A stretch of 27,636 bases of DNA, taken from contig CAZCXH010000052.1 in the NCBI GenBank assembly GCA_964502525.1, positions 1 to 27,636 of the forward strand, given 5' to 3'. The stretch's first letter is position 1, and every line of letters starts with the position of its first letter. The DNA is from DATLYB01 sp964502525 (lineage in GTDB: Bacteria; Bacteroidota; Bacteroidia; Chitinophagales; CAIOSU01). Below the pieces are notes generated by a model that saw only the letters and a program-made list of their open reading frames with translations, did no database searches and had not been told where the DNA came from. Shown piece after piece: positions 16,301-23,248 of the stretch. The translations under genes were made by a program, and so were the position numbers.

Positions 16301-18932
16301 GGTGCCAGGGTGTTTATTCACGCAGATAGATTGCAACGATTCTGATGTCTGCACCAATGATTCGTGCGTGAACGGGCAGTGCCAGAACACTGCCGTTTCG
16401 TGTGATGATGGCGATCCCTGCACGGTTGACCAGTGCAATGCGAGCGGGTGCTTCTCAATTGTTATTGATTGCAACGATTTTGATATATGTACGGCAGATT
16501 CATGCGTGAACGGGCAGTGCCAAAACAATCCAATAGCATGTGACGATGGCGATCCCTGCACGATTGACCAATGCAATGCAGCGGGTTGTTTCTCAACTGC
16601 GATTGATTGCAACGATTTAGATGTTTGCACCATCGATTCTTGTTCCAACGGACAGTGCCAGAACACTGCTATCTCCTGCGATGATGGTGATTCCTGCACC
16701 GCTGATCAATGCGGAACCAGCGGCTGTTCGTCCACTCCCATCAACTGTGATGATTCCAACCCGTGCACCAATGATGCCTGCGTGAATGGCCTTTGTGAAA
16801 ACACGGCTGTCACCTGCGATGATGGCGACCTTTGCACCACCGATTCCTGCGGTGCCAACGGGTGCGTTTCCGTTCCGCTTGATTGCAATGACTTTGACGC
16901 ATGCACGGGCGACACCTGCGTGAGCGGACAATGCCAGAATAGTCCGTTGTCATGCGATGATGGAGATTTGTGCACCACCGATACTTGCGGTGCCTCAGGC
17001 TGCATCTCTGCTCAGATTAATTGTGATGACTTTGACCCGTGCACGAGCGATACATGCGTGAACGGTCAATGTCAAAACAACCCGAACGCCTGCAATGATG
17101 GCGACCTCTGCACCATTGACACCTGTGGTGCAGCAGGCTGCGTTTTCACCCCGCTCGATTGCAATGATTTTAACGTTTGTACGAATGATGCATGTTTCAA
17201 CGGTCAATGCCAGAACACGCAGATTTCGTGTGACGACAATGACGCATGCACCCTTGATGGCTGCGGTCCCAGCCCGGTTAGCTGTACGCATGCTCCAATC
17301 AATTGCAATGATGGAGATTCTTGTACCATAGATCTTTGCGATGTGCTGACAGGTTGTGTCAACACCGATACTTGCATTGGACCTGATCCGTGTGATACTG
17401 TCAACTGCGATGATGGCGATGCGTGCACGGCAGATAGCTGTCAGAACGGGAATTGCTCGCATTCTCCTGTAATTTGCAATGACAATAATCCATGCACTCA
17501 GGATGTGTGCGCCAGCGGCTGCCAGTTTATTGACGAAAGAAAGGTTTTGTCATTCACTCTGGTGAATGCCGCCACAGATGCGGATATAGGATTGCTTAAT
17601 GATGGTGACACCATTGACCTTGCTGTTACCGCAGCGATAAGCGTAAGGGGGAATGTTTGCGCCACTTCCAATATCGAGAGCGTGAAATTTCTTTTGAATG
17701 GCAGTTTCCACAAGATGGAAAACATTCCTCTCTATACAATAGCGGGGGATAACAATGGAAATTACCTGGCATGGAATATTCAACCCGGTGTTTATACGAT
17801 AAGGGCAATTCCTTACAGCGCGGATAATGGAACTGGAATTGCAGGAATTTATCACGAAGTCACCATCGTTATAGTTGACGGCACTCCGGGAACTCCCTGC
17901 AACGGCAACACGCGACAGATTGTTGATTTAACGCTGGTAAATGCAGCTACCGATTTGGATATCGGAACGCTTGCGGATGGCGACACTATTGACCTTTCCG
18001 TTACGCCATCCATTAATGTGAGAGCAAATGTTTGCCATGAAGACAGCATTGAGAGCGTGAAGTTCCTCCTGAATGGCGCTTTCCATAAAATGGAAAACCT
18101 CGCATTCTACACAATAGCGGGAGACAACGGGAATAATTATTTGCCGTGGAACATCCAGCCCGGTGTTTACACTATCAGGGCAACACCTTACAGCGCTGAT
18201 AATGGCACGGGGATAGCCGGAACATTCCACGAAGTCACCATTGTGATTATTGATGGAACGCCTTGCAGCGGCAGTGATCCGGAGGTGGAATCCTTAACAT
18301 TGGTGAGCGCAGGCAACGGCACTGATATCGGTCCGCTTGTTGACGGAATGGTCATTAACCTTGCTGTAACCGGAACAATAAATGTGAGAGCGAATATTTG
18401 CAGCGGAGGCAATGCGGAGAGCGTGCAATTTGATGTGAACTCAGATTTATTCAGGATGGAAAACAATGCGCCCTATGCGCTGGCAGGCAACAACGCAACA
18501 TCTTACTATCCGTGGAATGTGCAGCCGGGCGTTTATACCATTGATGCTACTCCATATACGGGAAACAATGCCACCGGCACGGCAGGAGCCGCATATTCGG
18601 TTACGATCACCATTATCGGCACGGCAGCGAAAATGAGCGGTCCCGAAAATGAGAACGGTGGTATCGAACCGGAGATTTTGCTTCAAGCCTATCCGAATCC
18701 GGTCAGGGACGTTTTATATATCGAATTTTCATTGCCTGAAGATTCAAAAGCTGCGCTGGACTTGTTCAACGCAGCAGGTCAAAAAATCGCAACGCTGTTT
18801 GATGGAAATGTAAAGGCATCTGAGGTGCAGAAGATTGACTACACCACCGGTTCCATCAACAGTGGAATGATTATTTACCGCCTGCGAACTGAAGATGGGT
18901 CGTGGTTTGATAAGGTCGCGGTAATAAGGTAG
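10351..18932 (+). CDS. Giant T9SS-secreted protein: cohesin-like domain, ~85 Cys-rich CTDC-like repeats, 3 Ig-like modules
   Basis: This is one gene interrupted only by a 100-N scaffold gap. The frame before the gap and the frame after it join exactly if the 55-nt duplicated flank is collapsed, giving 2808 codons as a minimum. Residues 1-27 are a signal peptide ending in ASA. Residues ~28-171 are a cohesin-like beta-sandwich (VIVSVRVTDFDDIVGIQGSF, FNPAVAAFD, GTVIFSLRFDLVG). From Cys177 come about 85 Cys-rich units by hand count, mostly C-x5-C-x4-C-x4-C with D/N-rich loops (CNDGNACTTDAC), like the Dictyostelium CTDC repeat. Three ~120-residue Ig-like modules (FTLVNAATD...DIG...DGDTIDL) follow at 17544-18620. 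The end is a T9SS type A sorting domain (AYPNP at about 18687, ending KVAVIR). It is expected to be exported and anchored on the cell surface. Roughly 370 cysteines imply extensive disulfide bonding or metal binding (inference). An adhesive or structural role is plausible but unproven. Confidence 0.9.
10879..12302 (+). repeat. Zone A of Cys-rich array: ACNGxETC units
   Basis: These units are of the form CNDNNACNGVETCDPASGC plus a VPGTPLT linker (26-27 residues, 78-81 nt). They are interspersed with a 35-residue unit (105 nt) that starts CPPDADTCTIE and ends NPCTGVV. The 35-residue unit begins at 11122, 11619 and 12039. The last two are exactly 420 nt apart, and the first two are 342 nt apart once the gap and its duplicated flank are removed, a difference of one 78-nt unit. 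Near-identical DNA in these copies explains the assembly gap. Confidence 0.9.
11244..11343. other. Assembly gap (100 N)
   Basis: Exactly 100 Ns break the giant gene inside repeat zone A. The 55 nt to the left (11189-11243) and the 55 nt to the right (11344-11398) are identical. Overlap of that length at a repeat is what a de Bruijn graph break with k=55 would leave. The true number of repeat units here is therefore unknown. Confidence 0.97.
12537..13745 (+). repeat. Zone B: thirteen 93-nt Cys-rich units
   Basis: Thirteen consecutive 31-residue units of exactly 93 nt each fill this span. The consensus is CNDNNACTSDACTANLC followed by VNTPIASCCTTATQ. Each unit has six cysteines, including an adjacent CC pair that the other zones lack. 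DNA identity between neighbouring units is high, with mostly synonymous changes, indicating recent tandem duplication or gene conversion. Confidence 0.93.
13746..17530 (+). repeat. Zone C: ~54 Cys-rich 69-nt units
   Basis: About 54 units, mostly 23 residues (69 nt), have four cysteines spaced C-x5-C-x4-C-x4-C-x6. They diverge more than zones A and B. Towards the end (about 16194-17300) two unit types alternate strictly: one with NGQCQN at its third-to-fourth cysteine, the other with DQC/DSC...GC. This gives a 46-residue (138-nt) super-repeat. Confidence 0.92.
17544..18620 (+). repeat. Three tandem Ig-like modules in the giant protein
   Basis: Three copies of a ~120-residue beta-rich module start at VLSFTLVNAATDADIG, IVDLTLVNAATDLDIG and VESLTLVSAGNGTDIG. 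Shared blocks are I-x-VR-x-N-x-C, the ESV-x-F segment, NY-x-x-W-N-x-QPGVYTI and the Y-x-x-x-NGTGIAG segment. Modules 1 and 2 are closer to each other than to module 3. Similar modules occur in Bacteroidota and Planctomycetes surface proteins next to carbohydrate-binding domains (from memory); their ligand is unknown. Confidence 0.85.
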
Positions 18933-18960
18933 GAGCGATCATTCTTTCATGCTGCCAATC

Positions 18961-19029
18961 TCAAAGGATTATCAGCGCGAAGATTCCCAATGAGAGAATC
19001 ATCAGGATATATTCGACTTTCTTGCTCAT
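18961..19029 (-). CDS. Candidate 22-residue membrane micropeptide
   Basis: An ATG at 19029 opens a 22-codon frame ending in TGA at 18963-18961. The product starts MSKKVEYILMILSLG and continues as an uninterrupted hydrophobic stretch to its C-terminus. A charged MSKK head followed by one ~15-residue transmembrane segment is the usual shape of bacterial single-pass micropeptides. It lies in the gap between two plus-strand surface protein genes, convergent with the giant gene. A weak -7-like TAATCTTGC lies about 35 nt upstream. The frame is short enough to arise by chance, so this is only a candidate. Confidence 0.35.
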   Translation of the reverse strand: MSKKVEYILMILSLGIFALIIL

Positions 19030-19093
19030 TTCTGCGTTTGTAAACATTTGGCAAGATTAGAAGATCGGTCTGTCCTGGATTGTGCTGTTCCCC

Positions 19094-19123
19094 AACATCC
19101 AGGATGTTACACCGTTCTTTTTT
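19094..19123 (+). terminator. Weak hairpin with T-run after the giant gene
   Basis: AACATCC (19094-19100) and GGATGTT (19102-19108) are perfect complements around a single base, and a T-rich run (TTCTTTTTT) begins six bases later. A second inverted pair, CCTGGAT and ATCCAGG, surrounds the left arm. The loop is too tight for a textbook terminator, so confidence is low. Confidence 0.3.
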
Positions 19124-19235
19124 CTGGACTTAAAGTATCCTATCTGTGGTCATCCTGTTTTTCTGCGTCATCTGCGTTCTATTTTTAATTTTAGATAATC
19201 TCTTGGAATTATATGAATGCATATCACAAAAAATC

Positions 19236-20672
19236 ATGATAAAGCTAATCCGAAACCCTGCCTGTCTTTTGTTCATGGTTTCATTCACCGTTAGCGGCTA
19301 TTCCCAGCATTGCGGCAACCTGAATATCCGGTGGCAGGCGGATATTCCTTCCACCTGCAATTACATGGTGATGACCATGCTTCATGACCAGCTTGGCAGA
19401 TCTTTCCTGTATGTGGCCAACAAGGAGGCGGGACTGAAGGTTTACGACATCTCAACGCTTTCCGCTCCAACTCCGGTAGCCGGTGCTCCGACAAATCTTT
19501 ATGACACGCTCGATGTGATGAGCCTGACACAAGACGGAAATTATTTGTACCTCGCAGTCGGCAATCATTTCATCAATCCGCAGCAGGGCGGAATGGCAGT
19601 TGTAGATGTTACGGATCCCGCTGCGCCCGTAGTTACGGATTACTATGTTGTGCCGTCATCTGCAAGCGGGGCGGGCATCGTGCGGGTGGAAGGAAATTAC
19701 GCTTATCTGGGAGCTATGAAGAGCGGGCTGGTGATTTTTGACGTGACTGATAAGTCCAACATCATTTTCGTTTCTCAATTCATCCCTGACATCAACTTTC
19801 CGGTAGCAAATCCCAACCCTGACCTGTACAACGCGCGCGGGATGGATGTTAAAAACAGCATCGTTTATCTATGTTATGATGCCGGAGGATTGAGGATAAT
19901 TAACTGCCAGAACAAATCCGCGCCTGTCGAAACAGGACGCTACGTTAATCCTGTTATGTACACGCCCTTCAACCGTCCACGGGCATACAACAATATTGTT
20001 CTTGATGATTCTCTCGCATATATCGCTGTTGATTATTGCGGGCTGGAAGTTTTGGATATTTCTGACACAGGTAACATAACTCTTACGGGCTGGTGGAATC
20101 CGTACGGCTGCCCCAATAATAATTGGTTCACCAGCCGCAGCCATGCAAACGAAATGCACTATGACGAAAACTGCAAACTTCTGTTCTTATCCACCGGCAA
20201 GAGCGATATGATGGTGGTTGACGTATCCGATCCCGCCCAGCCCGATTCCTGCAATTTTTATGGAGGAACATCAAACAACATTGGAACCTGGGGCATCAGC
20301 GCATATCAAAATGAAATCTATCTTTCTTACATCTGCGCGGTGGTTCCGTTTTCTTCCAACTGGACGGGAGTGAAAATTCTGACCTACACGGAATGTTCCG
20401 GCACGAAGACTGAAGAAGTTGCTGCCGGCAGGTTCATTCTTTCACCCAATCCCGCCACTCGCGAAGTGAAAATTCAAGCTCCGCATGATTTTAATTGCTC
20501 GCGATTAGCCCTCTTCAGCCCGCAAGGTCAGCGGATTGAAACCGGTTCCGTAATTGAGGACGATTCAATAACAATTAGTACTCATGGGTTTTCAACGGGA
20601 TTGTATTTTGTGCTTTTGCAAAACGCAAGCAAACAACAACTATTGAAATTCGTGGTAAACAAGACGGAGTGA
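19236..20672 (+). CDS. LVIVD-repeat surface protein with T9SS sorting domain
   Basis: I start this 478-residue protein at the ATG at 19236, which gives a clean signal peptide (MIKLIRNPACLLFMVSF, cleaved after GYSQ). An upstream in-frame start at 19146 would bury it behind a second hydrophobic stretch. The body is a series of LVIVD-type repeats, such as GLKVYDIS, GGMAVVDVTDPAAP, GLVIFDVTDKS, GLRIINCQNKSAP, GLEVLDISDTG and MMVVDVSDPAQP. These repeats are predicted to form a beta-propeller. The last ~75 residues are a T9SS type A sorting domain (FILSPNPATREVKIQ, ending LLKFVVNKTE). The protein should be exported and held on the cell surface. Its ligand is unknown. It follows the giant T9SS gene on the same strand at a 303-nt distance. 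Confidence 0.88.
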   Translation: MIKLIRNPACLLFMVSFTVSGYSQHCGNLNIRWQADIPSTCNYMVMTMLHDQLGRSFLYVANKEAGLKVYDISTLSAPTPVAGAPTNLYDTLDVMSLTQDGNYLYLAVGNHFINPQQGGMAVVDVTDPAAPVVTDYYVVPSSASGAGIVRVEGNYAYLGAMKSGLVIFDVTDKSNIIFVSQFIPDINFPVANPNPDLYNARGMDVKNSIVYLCYDAGGLRIINCQNKSAPVETGRYVNPVMYTPFNRPRAYNNIVLDDSLAYIAVDYCGLEVLDISDTGNITLTGWWNPYGCPNNNWFTSRSHANEMHYDENCKLLFLSTGKSDMMVVDVSDPAQPDSCNFYGGTSNNIGTWGISAYQNEIYLSYICAVVPFSSNWTGVKILTYTECSGTKTEEVAAGRFILSPNPATREVKIQAPHDFNCSRLALFSPQGQRIETGSVIEDDSITISTHGFSTGLYFVLLQNASKQQLLKFVVNKTE

Positions 20673-20681
20673 CCTTTTCTG

Positions 20682-21083
20682 CTACTTCTTAATTTCCTGA
20701 CATATCTCCACCAGCACTCCATTGGCGCTTTTCGGATGAAGGAAGCAAACCAGCTTGTTATCGGCTCCCTGTTTCGGCTCGTTCAACACAACAAAACCGA
20801 GAGATTCGAGCCTTTCCTTTTCCCGGTAGATGTCAGCCACTTCAATTGCAATGTGGTGAATTCCTTCGCCCCGCTTATCAATGAATTTCTTAATGGTACT
20901 GTTATCATTAGCCGCTTCCAGCAGTTCAATCTTGGAATCACCGATTTTGAAAAATGAAGTATTGACGCCTTCTGATTCAACCTCTTCGGTTTTGTAAGAT
21001 GCCTTGCCAAGCAGTTTCTCAAAAATTTTGCCGGAATCTTCGAGGCTTTTAACCGCTATCCCGATGTGTTCGATTTTAAGCAT
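20682..21083 (-). CDS. mce: Methylmalonyl-CoA epimerase
   Basis: This 133-residue VOC-family protein interconverts (2R)- and (2S)-methylmalonyl-CoA in the propionate/methylmalonyl-CoA pathway. The start is taken at the ATG at 21083 (MLKIEHIGIAV), because the 18 residues before it in the open frame are not family-like. The first metal ligand His6 sits in IEHIGIAV, the second in IHHIAIEV, and a Glu in VLVEICQE near the C-terminus. The core motifs LEDSGKIFEKLLG, DSKIELLE and FLHPKSANGVLVEI are typical. It is transcribed divergently from the cysteine desulfurase gene, with 47 nt between the starts. Confidence 0.92.
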   Translation of the reverse strand: MLKIEHIGIAVKSLEDSGKIFEKLLGKASYKTEEVESEGVNTSFFKIGDSKIELLEAANDNSTIKKFIDKRGEGIHHIAIEVADIYREKERLESLGFVVLNEPKQGADNKLVCFLHPKSANGVLVEICQEIKK

Positions 21084-21088
21084 GATGT

Positions 21089-21118
21089 TTTGGTAACTTC
21101 GGTTTGGAATTATTTTAA
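21089..21118 (+). promoter_or_regulatory. Candidate promoter of the cysteine desulfurase gene
   Basis: TTTG at 21089-21092 and TATTTTAA at 21111-21118 are 18 nt apart, close to the Bacteroidota -33/-7 spacing, with an imperfect -7 box. The 5' leader would be only about a dozen nucleotides before the TTG start at 21131. Confidence 0.4.
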
Positions 21119-21130
21119 AAGTACAAAACT

Positions 21131-22303
21131 TTGGCAAGCCTTAAACTCCCCGTTTACCTCGACTACAACTCCACCACTCCCGTTGACCCGCGTGTGCTCG
21201 AAGCCATGCTGCCTTATTTCTCCGAGAAATTCGGCAATGCCGCAAGCAAGATGCACCGTTTCGGCTGGGTGGCGGATGAAGCTGTTGAAAATGCAAGAAA
21301 ACAGGTTGCCGCTTTAATCAACGCTGAGCCTTCGGAGATCATCTTCACTTCTGGAGCAACGGAAGCCATCAACCTTGCGCTGAAAGGAACCTGCGAGGCA
21401 TACCGTTCAAAAGGCAATCACATCATCACTGTTTCCACCGAGCATAAAGCGGTGCTCGACAGTTGCAAAAAATTAGAGAAGCAAGGCGCGTCTGTGACCT
21501 ATCTCCCCGTTGACCGCGATGGCTTGATTGATTTGAGTGAATTGGAAAAAGCGGTTTCGGATAAGACCATCCTCATCTCCGTGATGCTTGCCAACAATGA
21601 GACAGGTGCGATTCAACCTGTTCGTGAAATTGCAGACATCGCGCACAAGCATAATATAATCTTCCTGAGCGATGCAACACAGGCTGTTGGAAAAATCAAA
21701 GTTGACGCGCAGGAACAGCATATTGACCTCATGCCGATGAGCGCTCACAAGGTTTACGGACCAAAAGGAGTGGGTGCATTATATGTAAGAAGAAAAAATC
21801 CTAGAGTTTCACTCATAGCGCAGATGGATGGAGGCGGTCATGAAAAAAACCTGCGTTCGGGTACGCTGAATGTTCCGGGAATTGCCGGCTTGGGAAAAGC
21901 TTGCGAGATTGCGGGAGTGGAATTGGAGTATTCTGTTGACAGAATGCAACGCTTGCGTGACAGGCTGCAAGCTGGTTTTCAAAAAAATATTCCTGATGTG
22001 AAAATCAATGGAAGCGTATCGCACCGCCTACCCAACACGCTGAATGTATCGTTTAAAAATGTGGAAAGTCACGTGTTGATGAAAAAACTGATCAATGACA
22101 TTGCGGTTTCCAGCGGCTCCGCCTGCACTTCCGCAGTGCCGGAACCCTCATACGTTTTGAAGGCAATGGGACTGGATGATGCCACGGCTTACGCCTCCAT
22201 CAGGTTCAGCATTGGTAAACGCACCACCGAGGATGATATTGATTTTGTTATTAAAAGGATATCGGCAGAAGCGGCTGCAATAAGAGGCGCAACCGTACAT
22301 TAA
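21131..22303 (+). CDS. iscS: Cysteine desulfurase (IscS/NifS type)
   Basis: This 390-residue PLP enzyme releases sulfur from cysteine as an enzyme persulfide for Fe-S cluster and thio-cofactor synthesis. The PLP lysine is Lys207 in SAHKVYGPKG, the stacking His is His105 in STEHKAVLD, and the active-site Cys332 lies in SSGSACTS, the group I (IscS/NifS) context. YLDYNSTTPVD opens the protein as usual. The start is TTG at 21131, because an in-frame TAA lies at 21116-21118 and no ATG occurs before the conserved N-terminal motif. An A-type carrier and a PaaD-like protein follow on the same strand, which supports a role in Fe-S assembly. Confidence 0.95.
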   Translation: MASLKLPVYLDYNSTTPVDPRVLEAMLPYFSEKFGNAASKMHRFGWVADEAVENARKQVAALINAEPSEIIFTSGATEAINLALKGTCEAYRSKGNHIITVSTEHKAVLDSCKKLEKQGASVTYLPVDRDGLIDLSELEKAVSDKTILISVMLANNETGAIQPVREIADIAHKHNIIFLSDATQAVGKIKVDAQEQHIDLMPMSAHKVYGPKGVGALYVRRKNPRVSLIAQMDGGGHEKNLRSGTLNVPGIAGLGKACEIAGVELEYSVDRMQRLRDRLQAGFQKNIPDVKINGSVSHRLPNTLNVSFKNVESHVLMKKLINDIAVSSGSACTSAVPEPSYVLKAMGLDDATAYASIRFSIGKRTTEDDIDFVIKRISAEAAAIRGATVH

Positions 22304-22317
22304 TGAACTATTGAAGG

Positions 22318-22325
22318 TAACTTTG
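22318..22325 (+). promoter_or_regulatory. Perfect -7 box before the A-type carrier gene
   Basis: TAACTTTG matches the Bacteroidota -7 consensus TAnnTTTG exactly and is followed by C, as is often seen. It lies 50 nt before the ATG at 22375. No convincing -33 TTTG is visible, although AT-rich sequence lies at the right distance. It implies that the carrier gene has its own promoter despite following iscS. Confidence 0.55.
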
Positions 22326-22374
22326 CGGTTATCATCATGCGGATCATTTAATCAGATAAATCATAGTTCAGACG

Positions 22375-22701
22375 ATGCTGTTCGTTTCCGACAAAGCCAA
22401 AGAGCAAATCGAAAAAATCAAAGTGAAGGATCACCTGACGCCTGACCATTTCATCCGCATCAGCGTGGTGGCGGGAGGTTGTTCCGGTTTCACCTACAAG
22501 ATGGACTTTGACAACAAACCGCAACCCAACGACCAGGTGTTTGAAGATAAGGGCGTGAAGCTAGTGACCGACCTTAAGAGTTTTCTATACGTATTTAACA
22601 CAACCCTTGAGTTTTCTGACGGGCTGGAAGGGAAGGGCTTTTACTTCAACAACCCCAACGCCTCAAGGAGCTGCGCCTGCGGGGAGAGTTTTGCGGTGTA
22701 G
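22375..22701 (+). CDS. A-type Fe-S carrier (HesB/IscA/SufA family)
   Basis: This 108-residue protein carries the three conserved cysteines of A-type Fe-S carriers: Cys36 in GGCSGFTY, and Cys100 and Cys102 in the C-terminal CACGESF motif. The NPNASRSC segment before the last two is also standard. Such proteins bind an iron or Fe-S centre and hand clusters to apo-targets such as [4Fe-4S] enzymes. IscA, SufA and ErpA cannot be told apart safely from sequence alone. It follows the cysteine desulfurase by 71 nt and precedes the PaaD-like gene by 40 nt, on the same strand. Confidence 0.95.
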   Translation: MLFVSDKAKEQIEKIKVKDHLTPDHFIRISVVAGGCSGFTYKMDFDNKPQPNDQVFEDKGVKLVTDLKSFLYVFNTTLEFSDGLEGKGFYFNNPNASRSCACGESFAV

Positions 22702-22702
22702 G

Positions 22703-22733
22703 TTGTGTCACAAAGAGGCATAAAATAATTTTG
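22703..22733 (+). promoter_or_regulatory. Promoter of the PaaD-like gene
   Basis: TAATTTTG (22726-22733) matches the -7 consensus exactly, with TTG at 22703-22705 about 20 nt upstream as a partial -33 element. The ATG at 22742 is only 8 nt after the box, so the transcript would be nearly leaderless. Confidence 0.5.
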
Positions 22734-22741
22734 ACAAAAAG

Positions 22742-23224
22742 ATGCCTTCCATTTCTAAACAATCGGTCCTCAATGCGCTTGAGGAAGTGAAAGACCCGGA
22801 GATTCCCGTTATTTCAGTAGTGGACATGGGCATCATCACCGAGGTGAATACCGATGGCAGCACTGCCCGCATCACGATGGCGCCCACATTTGTCGGCTGC
22901 CCCGCGATTGACTTCATGCGCAATGAGATTTTTCAAAAGGTGAAAGGACTTGGTTTTGAAAAGGTAGAGGTGATTGTTAACCGCGAATACAAATGGAGCA
23001 CGAAAGACATTTCCGAAAGAGGAAAACAACTGCTGAAGGAATTTCGTCTGGCGCCTCCGCCAAAGATTTCAGGAGAAGTTGAGTTGGCTGATTTGCAAGC
23101 CGCCTGTCCTCACTGCGGCAGCGCGAACACCGCGCTCAACACGCCCTTTGGCTCCACGCTGTGCCGCGCGATTTTTTACTGCAACGACTGCAGGCTCACG
23201 TTCGAGCAGTTTAAGCCGAAGTGA
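22742..23224 (+). CDS. paaD: PaaD-like protein (MIP18/DUF59 domain plus zinc ribbon)
   Basis: This 160-residue protein has an N-terminal MIP18/DUF59 domain (residues ~5-90) with DPEIPVISVVDMGI and the conserved Cys53 in VGCPA. The C-terminal zinc-ribbon segment has Cys122-x2-Cys125, Cys141 and Cys147-x2-Cys150. This two-part layout, including the phrase FGST-x-CRAIFYC, is that of PaaD/PaaJ of the phenylacetyl-CoA epoxidase operon, a protein thought to help mature that enzyme's metal centres. None of the paaABCE genes is next to it here; its neighbours are Fe-S assembly genes instead. It could therefore act as a more general Fe-S maturation factor, or paaABCE may lie elsewhere. Confidence 0.88.
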   Translation: MPSISKQSVLNALEEVKDPEIPVISVVDMGIITEVNTDGSTARITMAPTFVGCPAIDFMRNEIFQKVKGLGFEKVEVIVNREYKWSTKDISERGKQLLKEFRLAPPPKISGEVELADLQAACPHCGSANTALNTPFGSTLCRAIFYCNDCRLTFEQFKPK

Positions 23225-23248
23225 AATCAATTATTATTTCTGTTCAAT

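Noticed and set aside
19146..19235. Upstream start for the LVIVD protein adding 30 residues
   Set aside because: It would put a second hydrophobic segment ahead of a complete signal peptide. The ATG at 19236 gives a standard signal sequence and cleavage site.
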